Assembly: GCF_016907915.1 (NCBI RefSeq)
Contig: NZ_JAFBCW010000007.1
Span: forward strand, 42,044 to 106,043
DNA: 64,000 bases
Direction of reading: 5' to 3'
Origin: Desulforadius tongensis
GTDB taxonomy: Bacteria > Bacillota > Desulfotomaculia > Desulfotomaculales > Desulfohalotomaculaceae
In this document: in pieces, positions 43,598 through 52,788 of the stretch
How positions within the stretch are numbered: position 1 is the first letter of the stretch
Layout: each line of letters starts with the position of its first letter
Notes under the pieces: generated by a model
What the model was told of the DNA's origin: nothing
Databases searched by the model: none
Seen by the model: only the letters and a program-made list of their open reading frames with translations
Position numbers and translations under genes: made by a program

Positions 43598-45137
43598 GCA
43601 GCGGATCAAGGCCACCCGGGAGCGGCTGGAAGCCGTCCGCACCGCCCTGGTCGGCCCGCAGAACACTTACGACGAGCGGGGGCTGCGGGTGGTTCGGGGT
43701 TATGCCGGGGACATGGATGCTCTGCCTAAACTGTATAGGTTTAACTGGGATGATGTGAATAACCGCTGGAATGCGGTGGCTGAGGAAGTTTATCACGGCG
43801 GCGACCCGGAAGCCGCTCCTCCATATATCGGCCAACCCTGCGGCCTGTGGGAAAAACAGCCCGCCGCAGGGGAAGATCTGGGAGCCAACTGGAAGGGACC
43901 TTACCTGAACTACCCTGAGGCTGTTTTCGCCAACCAGGATAAAAAAGACGTCGTTCCTCTGCGCAGGACCGAAGGGATCCTGGCCGACGCTTGGGGCCGG
44001 GCGCTGTTTTTTATCAAGGAGCAGGGTGATCCCGGCGATCCCAACAGCATCTACCTGCTGGTGGTAAGCGCCGGCCCGGACGGCAGGGTGGAACTGCCGT
44101 CGGAAAACGACACGTGGCCGGGAGTGAGCCCGCCGGCGCCGTTGATGAGGAATTCCTATCAAAACGCAGCTGATCCGGACAACAAAAACAATGACAATAT
44201 TGTCCTGGAAATCACCCCGGAAGAGTGGTTTAAGCCCAACGAGAGCGTCCAGAGAAAACAAACCGTCCGTATCTTGGAGGAAATCCGCGCCGCTCTGCTG
44301 GGCCCGGCGGATGCCTTCGACCCTTCGGGCCGGTGCATCGTGGGGGGGTATATCGGAGATATGGGCCAGTGGCCCACGCTGTGGCAGTGGGATGCTGATC
44401 ATTGGGATCCTGGCTGGTATGAAGGCCAGCCCCGGGGATTGTGGACCTGGGACACCGCTGAGGGTTACAGCGATCATGATCAAGGCGGCGCATCCGACCC
44501 CACGGGGTTTTGCTGGCGGGGACCTTATCTGCAAAAGCCCTGGGGGGTCGGAGAAGACGAGGTCTTGAGGGACACCTGGGGTACCCCGTTGCGGTTTAGA
44601 TTGAGCGAAGACGAAACAACGCTTAGAATTACCAGCGCCGGTGGGGATAAAAATTTTGATACTGCAGATGACATCTGGGAAGGCAACGAGGATAAAATCA
44701 AGGATGACCTGCAAGTTGTCATCAGGGATACAGAATGGAAAGCAGTGGGTATGACCGTGGAAGGAAAGATAGTCAACAACACTCAGAAAAAGTATGTCCG
44801 AGTCTATGAGTATGATGAGCAGGGTAATATTATCGGGTACCACGATGAGGAAGCGCCGCCGGCCCAGCAGCCGGATCCGGCCGAAGTGGAGATTACCTTT
44901 CACCATCAACCTGAAAAATCTCTAACGGAAACATTTACTGTCGATCCCGGCCAAACTATATTGTTTCAGCTGTGCGGGGGCGATGTTTTTGGAGGGGTGC
45001 GGCGGCTTGATATAGCCGCAGGCCCGGGACAGTTAAAGAGCCCCGAAAACGTTAAGGTATTCGTGGGTGCCGGTGGGACACAGTCGCCGGTGGTGGAAAA
45101 GCTGGTAATTATTGTTGAAAGCCCGTCAGGCCCGTAA
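43479..45137 (+). CDS. Large pseudopilin with duplicated globular domain
   Basis: A 552-residue protein with a prepilin leader cleaved at G10/F11 (FTLLEV, Glu at +5) and a membrane helix to about residue 35. Two similar globular units follow: about 38-215 and about 258-425. Each has xxLEAVRTALxGP, a GGYxGDM/GYAGDM motif, a GLW segment, GPYL and a DxWGxxLxF segment. A beta-rich C-terminal domain (430-552) completes it. The size and duplication suggest a tip or minor pilin with a binding role. GAGGGGGG precedes the ATG. Confidence 0.82.
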   Translation: MGRRFRRAGGFTLLEVIIIVAVLGFLAAMVMPFIGHLDNKQRIKATRERLEAVRTALVGPQNTYDERGLRVVRGYAGDMDALPKLYRFNWDDVNNRWNAVAEEVYHGGDPEAAPPYIGQPCGLWEKQPAAGEDLGANWKGPYLNYPEAVFANQDKKDVVPLRRTEGILADAWGRALFFIKEQGDPGDPNSIYLLVVSAGPDGRVELPSENDTWPGVSPPAPLMRNSYQNAADPDNKNNDNIVLEITPEEWFKPNESVQRKQTVRILEEIRAALLGPADAFDPSGRCIVGGYIGDMGQWPTLWQWDADHWDPGWYEGQPRGLWTWDTAEGYSDHDQGGASDPTGFCWRGPYLQKPWGVGEDEVLRDTWGTPLRFRLSEDETTLRITSAGGDKNFDTADDIWEGNEDKIKDDLQVVIRDTEWKAVGMTVEGKIVNNTQKKYVRVYEYDEQGNIIGYHDEEAPPAQQPDPAEVEITFHHQPEKSLTETFTVDPGQTILFQLCGGDVFGGVRRLDIAAGPGQLKSPENVKVFVGAGGTQSPVVEKLVIIVESPSGP

Positions 45138-45243
45138 GCTGGCGCGCCGGGCGAACAGAAGCTCGTGAACCGTATTTTCCAGGGGAACGCTGGTGGTGGA
45201 AAAAATTATTGTGTCTAAATATAACATAGGCGGGTGCTGACAT

Positions 45244-46932
45244 ATGCCGGAGATTACAGATTGCAAATGCCCCGTGTGTGACGGCCGGAACCCGGCGGGC
45301 CGGGAAACGTGCCTGTATTGCGGGCAGCCGCTGCACGATGATTTGCAGCCCGCGGCACCAGTTTATGCCCGGCGGGCCGGGAGAAAGACCGCCGGGGCCA
45401 GATCTCCCCTGTCTGTTCTGGTGCTGGAAACAGACGGGAAGGAGCTGCGGGCGGCGGTAGTGCGGCGGGGGCTGCGGGGTTTTTCACTGGAACACTGCCT
45501 GAAGTTGGAACGCCTTGCGGAAGACGGCCCGGTCACCGGGGAGGAGCTGGAAGCGGTGGCATCCCGCATTACCCGGTGCCCCAAAAACGTGGTGCTGGTC
45601 ACTCCTTTGGTATCTATGGTGGAACTTTCCCTGGAAGCCGGGCTGGTAAAAAAAGTGCGCTCCTACCAGTTGAAGGAGATGCTGCGCTGGGAGGCCGAGC
45701 CTTACATGACCATTCCCGCCGGCGAAAGCCTGGTGGGCTACCAGCTGGGCCTCGAGTCCGGGGACGGACAGGTGGAAGTGTGGGTGACCATGCTGCCCGC
45801 CGAAGACTTTGCTGCCATAAAAAAAACCTTTGCCGATACCGGCTTCCGGCTGAAAAGGGTATACCCTCCGGATTTGTGCTTCCCGGTGGGCGCTCTGCTG
45901 GCGGAAAAGGAGAAGAAGAAGGAAAACGTGGCGGTGGTGGACCTGGGGTTTCAGACGATGAAGGTGGCTCTGGTGGAGGAACGCGAAATAAGCAGTCTCC
46001 GAACCATGCCGACGGGTCTGGCGGCGGCGGAGGTTGGGCTGGCCGATCTGCCCGCGTCGGAGTTGGAATCGGACCTGGCAAGGGTTTTTGAAGACCCCAC
46101 GGTGTTGAGCTGCAGGATGCTGCTGACGGGGCCGGGAGCCCTGGATGAAAAAATACTGGAATTTTTTCAAAGGGAGACGCAGGGGCGGGCTTCGGCTCTG
46201 TCCATTCGCTCCGGCGGTTTCTCTCCGGAGTATGCCGCGGTGTTCGGTGCCGGCCTGCGGGAGCTGTTTTTTCGGGGCGGCTGGAAAACCGCCGGCATCG
46301 ACGACAGCGTGGACCCGGTCAGGCGGTTCCGGGAGCGGGTGCACGTGTTTCCCATCCTGGCGGTGACCGTCATCGCTGTGTTTTTTATGGCCCACTACCT
46401 GGTTTTGAATTTCCAGATGAAGCGGGCCGAGGTGCAGCTGGCGGTGCTGACGCAGCAGCGGGACGAGCTGAAGGGGAAAGCGGGGCGGTACGACAGCCTG
46501 AAAAAAGAGGCAGAGGAGCTGGAGCAAAAGCGGCTGCTGACTGCTGAGAAAATCAGGTTTCTGGAGGCGGGGGCGGTCAACCAGGAGGTGGAAAAAGTCC
46601 TGGCGGCCCTGTTGCGGCACGGGCCGCCGGATCTGCTTTTCGCTCAAATGGTGCCGGCCGGGGCGGATCGCTGGCTGGTGAGGGGCATCAGCCGCAGCGC
46701 CGTCTCTCCCAGCACCCTGGCCCTGAAAATGCAGGGCGAGGAGTGGTGCGAATACGCCAGAGTAATGGAGGTCACCTGGAAAGAGAAAGCCATTAAGCAA
46801 ACAACGCTGTCCGTGGATGGCTTGGAAGAGTCTGAGGTTGTAGAGGAAGCTGACGGGTACGGGTTTACTATGGAAATCGCGAAAAAGATTGAGCAGATTG
46901 CCGGGCCGGGAGAAGGGGATGCGGTGTATTGA
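45244..46932 (+). CDS. PilM-PilN fusion with N-terminal zinc ribbon
   Basis: A 562-residue protein with three parts: a zinc ribbon (C9-x2-C12 and C23-x2-C26), an actin-like PilM domain (about 55-335, with VLVLETDGKELRAAVV, MLRWEAEPYM and VAVVDLGFQTMKVALV), and a PilN-like part made of a membrane helix (about 367-387), a coiled coil and a ferredoxin-like C-terminal domain. In usual systems PilM and PilN are separate and PilM grips the cytoplasmic tail of PilN; here they are one chain. The next gene encodes PilO, and the order PilM-N-O is kept. The reading frame is continuous with no sign of error. Confidence 0.85.
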   Translation: MPEITDCKCPVCDGRNPAGRETCLYCGQPLHDDLQPAAPVYARRAGRKTAGARSPLSVLVLETDGKELRAAVVRRGLRGFSLEHCLKLERLAEDGPVTGEELEAVASRITRCPKNVVLVTPLVSMVELSLEAGLVKKVRSYQLKEMLRWEAEPYMTIPAGESLVGYQLGLESGDGQVEVWVTMLPAEDFAAIKKTFADTGFRLKRVYPPDLCFPVGALLAEKEKKKENVAVVDLGFQTMKVALVEEREISSLRTMPTGLAAAEVGLADLPASELESDLARVFEDPTVLSCRMLLTGPGALDEKILEFFQRETQGRASALSIRSGGFSPEYAAVFGAGLRELFFRGGWKTAGIDDSVDPVRRFRERVHVFPILAVTVIAVFFMAHYLVLNFQMKRAEVQLAVLTQQRDELKGKAGRYDSLKKEAEELEQKRLLTAEKIRFLEAGAVNQEVEKVLAALLRHGPPDLLFAQMVPAGADRWLVRGISRSAVSPSTLALKMQGEEWCEYARVMEVTWKEKAIKQTTLSVDGLEESEVVEEADGYGFTMEIAKKIEQIAGPGEGDAVY

Positions 46933-47600
46933 AGCGCAAGCTGACTAAAATGGAAAAGTTCCTGCTGGCGGCGGTGGTCCTGGCGGGATGTTTTTACCTC
47001 TACCTGAACAAGGTGTATGACCCCAAGATGGAGTTGTATAAAAGCACCCTGGATAAAATCCAGGGGGTGCAGCAGGAAATAGCCGGTATCGGCGAGATCG
47101 CCGACCTGGGGAAAATGACCGAAAAGGTGGCGGAGGAAAAGAAACAGCTTCGGGAATTGGAAGCCCGGGCGGCGGAACTCGACTCCAGGAAGGTCCGGGC
47201 CGCGGCGGAGGGCAGCGCGGTGGTAAAGAAAATCAAGGAATTGGCGCTGCGGAACGGCCTGAAGATCATGAAGCTGAAAATCGTCCTGCCGGGTGAAGAG
47301 GAAGAAAAGGCCGAAGCCCGGAAAAAATCCGCCGCCAAGAAAAAAACACCCACTGTCAATGATCAGGCGGGCGGTGGAGAGGATGGTGTAACCAAGGGGA
47401 ATGTGCCGCTTCCCGAGGCGGTGACCATGATGGAGTGGACGGAGTACACCCTGTCCCTGGAGGGCGACCACCGCGGTCTGGTGGGTTACGTCCATGATTT
47501 GGATGAAAAAATGACCAGCTGCGTGGTGATCAAGAGCATCGGTGTGCTGATGGACGAAAATACGGGGCGGCTGAAGATAGCCATGACCCTGCTGATTTAG
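46929..47600 (+). CDS. PilO-like inner-membrane alignment protein
   Basis: A 223-residue protein with one membrane helix (about 9-26), a coiled coil (about 30-90) and a C-terminal alpha/beta domain, the PilO/GspM plan. The TTG start overlaps the stop of the PilM-PilN fusion by 4 bases, so the two are coupled. A Lys/Ala-rich insertion lies near residues 118-140. Sequence similarity to PilO is low but topology and position agree. Confidence 0.78.
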   Translation: MKRKLTKMEKFLLAAVVLAGCFYLYLNKVYDPKMELYKSTLDKIQGVQQEIAGIGEIADLGKMTEKVAEEKKQLRELEARAAELDSRKVRAAAEGSAVVKKIKELALRNGLKIMKLKIVLPGEEEEKAEARKKSAAKKKTPTVNDQAGGGEDGVTKGNVPLPEAVTMMEWTEYTLSLEGDHRGLVGYVHDLDEKMTSCVVIKSIGVLMDENTGRLKIAMTLLI

Positions 47601-47631
47601 CGGCGCGCCAAAAAATGAAAGGAGGATTCGC

Positions 47632-48732
47632 ATGAGCGAGTCAGCCGTGCTGTTTAAGAACAGGGCTGCCTCCAGCATGGAGGAACTGCTGGAGGAAACA
47701 AAGCGCCACGAGGGATCGGACCTGCACATTACGGCCAACATGCCCCCGGTGCTCCGGGTGTCGGGGGAACTGGTGCCACTGGAAAAATATGATCCCCTGT
47801 CGCCTGAGGATATTAAAAGATTGTTGTACAGCATTCTCACCCCCCGGCAGGTGGAGATTCTGGAAAAGCACTTTGCCGTGGACCTGGCCATTGGCCTAGG
47901 CGGCATCGGTCGTTTCCGCCTCAACGCTTATTTCCAGCGGGGGTGCATCACCTGTGCTTTCCGCCGGCTGGCGGACGAAATCCCCCAGCTGGAGACCCTG
48001 GGACTGCCCCGGTCTGTATACGGCCTACCGGATTTGGTGAACGGGCTGGTGCTGGTGACCGGGCCCACCGGCAGCGGTAAGTCCACCACCCTGGCCGCCA
48101 TCATCGACCGGATCAACAGCCTCTACCGGCGCAACATCATCACCGTGGAGGACCCGGTGGAATACGTCCACCTGCACCGGAACTGCATCATCAACCAGCG
48201 GGAGCTGTACGCCGACGTGGAGTCCTTTGCCGATGCCCTGCGCTCGGCCCTGCGGGCGGACCCCGACGTGATCATGGTGGGGGAGATGCGGGACCTGGAG
48301 ACAATCCGCACGGCTTTGAGGGCGGCGGAAACTGGGCACCTGGTGTTTTCCACCCTGCACTCCCGGGACGCTGTTTCATCCATCAACCGGGTTATCGGTG
48401 TATTCCCCGCCGAGGAGCAGGGCCAGATCCGGCAGCAGCTGTCCACTACTTTGAAAGCGGTGGTCTCCCAGCAGCTCCTGCCCCGGGCAGGCGGCCGGGG
48501 GCGGGTGCTGGCCTCGGAGGTGATGATGGTGACGCCGGCCATCGGCAACCTGATCCGCCTGGGCAAACTGGAACATATTTACCTGGCCATCGAGACCGGG
48601 ATGAAACTGGGTATGCAGACCATGGAACAGTCCCTGGAAGCCCTGGCTAGGGCCGGGCAGATTGACCGGGAAACAGCGGTGAAGAAGGCCCGGGTTCCCA
48701 GGCGGATGAGGGAGAAGTTGGGCCTTAAATAA
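47632..48732 (+). CDS. pilT: Pilus retraction ATPase PilT
   Basis: A 366-residue hexameric ATPase of the PilT family. Motifs are the N-terminal SDLHITANMPPVLRV, Walker A GPTGSGKST (about 143-151), the Asp box, Walker B PDVIMVGEMRDLETI and the His box ending in GHLVFSTLHSRDA. GAAAGGAGG precedes the ATG. It is the only PilT in the window, so the native-looking second pilus set may depend on it for retraction. Confidence 0.93.
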   Translation: MSESAVLFKNRAASSMEELLEETKRHEGSDLHITANMPPVLRVSGELVPLEKYDPLSPEDIKRLLYSILTPRQVEILEKHFAVDLAIGLGGIGRFRLNAYFQRGCITCAFRRLADEIPQLETLGLPRSVYGLPDLVNGLVLVTGPTGSGKSTTLAAIIDRINSLYRRNIITVEDPVEYVHLHRNCIINQRELYADVESFADALRSALRADPDVIMVGEMRDLETIRTALRAAETGHLVFSTLHSRDAVSSINRVIGVFPAEEQGQIRQQLSTTLKAVVSQQLLPRAGGRGRVLASEVMMVTPAIGNLIRLGKLEHIYLAIETGMKLGMQTMEQSLEALARAGQIDRETAVKKARVPRRMREKLGLK

Positions 48733-48746
48733 ACTAAGAAGACGGA

Positions 48747-50387
48747 GTGGCAATGGCAAAACAGAGGTTGGGAGAATTTCTTATAAGCAGGGGCATCCTC
48801 AGCCAGGAGAAACTGGCCGAGGCGTTAAGGCTCCACCGGGTGCTGAAAAAACGGCTGGGCGAGGTTCTGGTGGATCAGGGGTACCTGCGGGAAGAGCAGT
48901 TGACCGCGCTTTTGGGTGAATTTTTCGGCATGGAGGTCTTTTCGGAGAAAGATGTAGAGTTAACCCCGGAACTGGCAGCCCTGGTGCCCGGGCCGGTGGC
49001 CCGGCGGAATAACATCGTCCCCGTGGCCCAGCGGGGCAATGAGCTGCTGGTGGCCTGCGCCGAACCGGTGCCCAGAGCCGTCCTGGAAAACCTGGGCCGG
49101 ATCAGCGGCAGACAGGTGCGCCCCGTCCTCATGGGCTTTTCGGCACTGGCGGCGCTGCTGTACCGGGCCTACGGCCAGGGAAATGAACAGCTCTCCGCAG
49201 CGGCGAGGGACGTTGTGCCGGAGTCCCCGGACTACGCTGTCAAGATTTTAGAGAGAATCATTGTAACAGCTGTGGCTCAGCGGGCTTCGGACCTACACCT
49301 GGAGCCGGACAGCGGCGGCCTGCGGGTGCGCATGCGGGTGGACGGCAAACTGCGAACGCTGGAAGTATTGCCCGCTGCGGTGATGCCCCTGGTGATATCC
49401 CGGATTAAAATCCTGGGCAACATGAACATAGCCGAAAAGCGGGCTCCCCAGGACGGGGGTTTTTTGTTCAAGCAGGAAGACGGCCCCGGCACCAATATCA
49501 GGATTTCCACCATGCCCTGTGCTGGTGGGGAGAAGGCGGTGCTGCGGCTCTTTTCCCCCTATGACCGATCCTTGGAGCTGGAGAACCTGGGCATGGAAAA
49601 GGACCTGCTGGCACAATTCAAGAAAACCATCCAGCTGCCCCATGGGCTGATCCTGGTTACCGGACCCACCGGCAGCGGCAAAACCTTCACCCTTTATTCG
49701 GCATTAAAGAGCCTGCGCAGCGACAGTGTGAATATCATCACCATCGAGGATCCCATCGAATTTCAGATGGACGGCATTACCCAGGTGCAGGTGGACGAAA
49801 CATCCAAGAAAATGACTTTCAGCAGCGCCCTGCGGTCGGTATTGCGGCAGGATCCCGATGTGATCATGGTGGGGGAGATGCGGGATGGCGAAACGGCTAG
49901 GCTGGCCCTGCAGGCCGCCTTGACCGGCCATATCGTCCTTTCCACCCTGCACACCAATGATGCGGTGAGTGCTGTGGATCGTCTCATCGACATGGGTTGC
50001 GAGCCCTACTTGGTCAGTTCGGCTTTGAGGGGGGTCCTGGCCCAGCGGTTGGTTCGGGTGATCTGCCCCAGGTGCCGGGTGGAGTACGTTCCTTCTCCGG
50101 CAGAGCTGGAGCTTTTGGGGCTCCCCCCCCACCGGAAAGAGGTCTTTTACACCGGCCGGGGATGCAGCTACTGCCGGGATGAAGGGTACCGGGGCCGGAC
50201 GGGGATATACGAATTTCTGGAGATTAATCGTGATATTCAGAAGCTCATCGCCAAGGGCAGGGACTCCACCGCCATCCGGGAAAGTGTTAGGGGCACCATG
50301 CGCACCCTGCGGGAAGACGGGATCATCAAGCTGCGCCGGGGCGTGGCCGGGATCACCGATATTTACAGGGTCACCATGGAAATATAA
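48747..50387 (+). CDS. pilB: Pilus assembly ATPase PilB/GspE (island copy)
   Basis: A 546-residue extension ATPase with an N-terminal MshEN/GspE-N domain (1-150), Walker A GPTGSGKT (about 306), Walker B PDVIMVGEMRDGETA, and a tetracysteine zinc knuckle (CPRC near 441 and CSYC near 474). It drives pilin addition at the inner membrane with PilC. It starts 14 bp after pilT. A second, only moderately similar PilB is at 53.6 kb. Confidence 0.93.
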   Translation: MAMAKQRLGEFLISRGILSQEKLAEALRLHRVLKKRLGEVLVDQGYLREEQLTALLGEFFGMEVFSEKDVELTPELAALVPGPVARRNNIVPVAQRGNELLVACAEPVPRAVLENLGRISGRQVRPVLMGFSALAALLYRAYGQGNEQLSAAARDVVPESPDYAVKILERIIVTAVAQRASDLHLEPDSGGLRVRMRVDGKLRTLEVLPAAVMPLVISRIKILGNMNIAEKRAPQDGGFLFKQEDGPGTNIRISTMPCAGGEKAVLRLFSPYDRSLELENLGMEKDLLAQFKKTIQLPHGLILVTGPTGSGKTFTLYSALKSLRSDSVNIITIEDPIEFQMDGITQVQVDETSKKMTFSSALRSVLRQDPDVIMVGEMRDGETARLALQAALTGHIVLSTLHTNDAVSAVDRLIDMGCEPYLVSSALRGVLAQRLVRVICPRCRVEYVPSPAELELLGLPPHRKEVFYTGRGCSYCRDEGYRGRTGIYEFLEINRDIQKLIAKGRDSTAIRESVRGTMRTLREDGIIKLRRGVAGITDIYRVTMEI

Positions 50388-50409
50388 GCTTTTGAAAGGA
50401 GCGTGTGCG

Positions 50410-51234
50410 GTGAAGCGCGGGGATTGGCATATATTTATAACAGGGTATATAGCGGTTTTTGGGGTCATGGTGGCGTTCTTGACGGTGTTTTTGCTGCCGG
50501 CCCCGGCGGGTGCCCACTCGGCACCGGAAAAGCCGGTGGATTTACCGCCGCTGTTCTTTTATGAAGGAGAACGAATGGTACGGGTAAGTTTCAAGGATGT
50601 GCAGGAGCACTACCGGCACGAGACGGGACATCCGGAAGAGTTTGATATGGTCTTTTCTTACCGGGGTTTTCTGGAAGCTAAAAAAGAAATCTGGGGCGGC
50701 GAAATACCCAGGCGGGAAGATATCCAGGTAATCAGCCGGCTTCCCTCTCCTTCGTCGGTTCTGGCGCTGCGATTCATCACCGGCGGCGAGGAGCCGGCCG
50801 GGGACGGTTTCCGGCTGGTACTGCCCAACGGCACGCTGGTGCAGGATTTTTCATACCCCAACCTGCATAAGCTGGCGGGGTCGATCACAACGGAGAACTA
50901 CGCCTTTACCGTTATCCGCAGGTCCACGGGAGAGTCCGTTACGATGAAGGTGAAGGAGGGAGTTTTAACGGAAGAGTACTTCAACCTGCGGTCAATGGTG
51001 CACACCTATAACCCCAGGAAAGCCACTGAGGAGGAAGTGAATAAATATGTGTCTGTATTGGGTTCCCTGAAGCAATTTTTTATTGATTCCCAGCCTTGGC
51101 AGCTATTCGAGGGCGTCAAAAGGCCATTTCCCTTCCTGCAGGTGCTCTTTGCCGCTATTGGTATCATTTTACTTATTGGTGTAGTAGACGTCTGGAGGGA
51201 GATCACCGGGAAGAAAAACAGGCAGGTGGCCTAA
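50410..51234 (+). CDS. Membrane-anchored FmdE-like domain protein
   Basis: A 274-residue protein with a cleavable or anchoring N-terminal helix (8-30), an extracytoplasmic domain (about 35-240) and a C-terminal membrane helix (about 240-262). The domain contains blocks resembling FmdE (formylmethanofuran dehydrogenase subunit E-like): HETGHPEEFDMVFSYRGF in the place of the His/Cys motif, EDIQVIS, and NYAFTVIRRSTGESVTM. The usual cysteine is missing. The GTG at 50410 follows AAAGGAG. The role in a pilus operon is unknown; a sensor or binding domain is possible. The family call is from motif resemblance only. Confidence 0.55.
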   Translation: MKRGDWHIFITGYIAVFGVMVAFLTVFLLPAPAGAHSAPEKPVDLPPLFFYEGERMVRVSFKDVQEHYRHETGHPEEFDMVFSYRGFLEAKKEIWGGEIPRREDIQVISRLPSPSSVLALRFITGGEEPAGDGFRLVLPNGTLVQDFSYPNLHKLAGSITTENYAFTVIRRSTGESVTMKVKEGVLTEEYFNLRSMVHTYNPRKATEEEVNKYVSVLGSLKQFFIDSQPWQLFEGVKRPFPFLQVLFAAIGIILLIGVVDVWREITGKKNRQVA

Positions 51235-51260
51235 ATAAGGAAAGGAAGGTGTGAAGGTTT

Positions 51261-52499
51261 GTGCCTGAGTATGTATACGAGGGGATCAACACCAGCGGGA
51301 AAAGGCTTAGGGGCCGGGTGTCCGGCGTCAGTCTGTCCGAGGTCGGCAGCAGCCTGAGGCGCCAGGGGCTGAGGATTACCAGTTTGCGGGAAGTAGATGA
51401 AGACCCCGTTCAGAAGGAGGACGCCCTGGATCTGAACAGTGTTTTAACCAGGGTGAGCCGAGTCAAAAGCTACGATGTGGTGTTGCTGCTCAGGCAGCTG
51501 GGGGCTCTGATTAAGGCCGGAGTTTCCATCGTACTCTCCCTATCCATCCTGGAAAACCAGTCCACCAACCGGAAAATAAAGCAAATCCTGGCCGATGTGC
51601 GCCGGAAAGTAGAGGCCGGAAACTCTTTGAGCGAGGCCATGCAGCAGTTCCCGCGGGTCTTTTCCCCCACGATCACCTATATCATTAAAACAGGGGAAAC
51701 CAGCGGTTTGCTGGACACGGCTATCCTGCAGGTCACCGACTACTGGGAGGAAAAGCTGGCCTTAAGGCAGCAGATCGTCACCAGTATGATCTATCCGGTG
51801 ATCGTCCTGCTGATCTCCATTGGGGTGGTGGGTTTTATCATCGGTTACGTTATTCCCAGAATGATGGTTTTTCTTGAGATGATGGGCGGTGATCTTCCCT
51901 GGACCACCCAGTTGCTGGTTGACATCGGGGGAAACATATCTACCAAGCTGCCCCAAATCGGCATGGGCCTAGGGGCTGCGGTGTTGGCCGGAGTGCTGTT
52001 TTACCTCTGGCCGCCGGGCAAATTTTTTGTTGACCGTCATATCTTCAAAGTACCTATCATCGGCGTGATTTTTCAATACTCCAGTATTATTTTCTTTGCC
52101 CGGACCCTGGCCATGCTGATCGGCAGCGGCATTTCCATTGTGGATGGGCTGAGGGCCACTCGGGATTCCATAAGCAACAGGGCGGTAAAAAAAGTCGTCC
52201 ACGGGATGGAAGAAAAAGTTCTGGCCGGAGGGAACCTTTCCGACCCGCTGTTAAAAGGGGTGAAGATATTTCCTCCCATGGTGGGCAACATGGTCAAGGT
52301 GGGGGAAGAAACCGGAGGGATGGACACGTCCCTGGCTCTGGTGGCGGAAATTTATACCCAGCTCCTGGAATTCAGGATCAGGAAGATGATCAGCCTTATC
52401 GAGCCCGTCATGCTCGTAGTGCTGGGAGGTATTGTTGGCTTCATCGCCGTCGCGCTGGTCGGTGCCATTCTGGCCGGTTACGGCAATGTTACCGGGTAA
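51261..52499 (+). CDS. pilC: Pilus platform protein PilC/GspF (island copy)
   Basis: A 412-residue GspF-type membrane platform with two similar halves, each ending in membrane helices (about 175-200, 225-250 and 380-405). Signature segments are LLRQLGALIKAGVSI and GEETGGMDTSLALVAEIY. The start is a GTG with AGGAAAGGAAGG upstream. It works with PilB to add and remove subunits. It is the last gene of the GC-rich set. The remaining gap to 52648 is AT-rich and shows no gene. Confidence 0.92.
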   Translation: MPEYVYEGINTSGKRLRGRVSGVSLSEVGSSLRRQGLRITSLREVDEDPVQKEDALDLNSVLTRVSRVKSYDVVLLLRQLGALIKAGVSIVLSLSILENQSTNRKIKQILADVRRKVEAGNSLSEAMQQFPRVFSPTITYIIKTGETSGLLDTAILQVTDYWEEKLALRQQIVTSMIYPVIVLLISIGVVGFIIGYVIPRMMVFLEMMGGDLPWTTQLLVDIGGNISTKLPQIGMGLGAAVLAGVLFYLWPPGKFFVDRHIFKVPIIGVIFQYSSIIFFARTLAMLIGSGISIVDGLRATRDSISNRAVKKVVHGMEEKVLAGGNLSDPLLKGVKIFPPMVGNMVKVGEETGGMDTSLALVAEIYTQLLEFRIRKMISLIEPVMLVVLGGIVGFIAVALVGAILAGYGNVTG

Positions 52500-52648
52500 A
52501 AAAACATATATCTTCAAAAAGGAAAACACGCTGTTACTTTTAAATTCTTATGTACTTGTATTTTTTTGTTTGTAACTATTGCCGGATATTGGTTGCGGTA
52601 AACGTGCAGCGGATTAGTCTGCCCTTTTTAGGGGTGCTGAATAGTTAC

Positions 52649-52771
52649 ACATTTTTTTACCGGCACTAATTGTTTGACAGGAAATGAAAACAGACTGTAG
52701 AAAATAATAAATTAGTAAAGTACCATTTTCCAAGATAGAACAGATGTGCTGCAGATATGATGAAAAGCAGC
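52649..52771 (+). repeat. Direct repeat, right copy, upstream of pilD
   Basis: Partner of the repeat at 40250-40385. It ends about 18 bp before the pilD start codon. It contains TTGACA (52674-52679) and a weak -10 TAGAAA (52698-52703), 18-bp spacing, so it may be the promoter of the pilD operon; in the left copy the -35 reads TTAACA and is weaker. Confidence 0.85.
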
Positions 52772-52788
52772 TGAGCCGGGAGGTAATA

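Noticed and set aside
50605..50640. HETGH in the FmdE-like protein as a zinc-protease site
   Set aside because: The surrounding segment lacks a helix-glycine-turn or third ligand of metzincins or gluzincins and aligns better with the His motif region of FmdE-like proteins.
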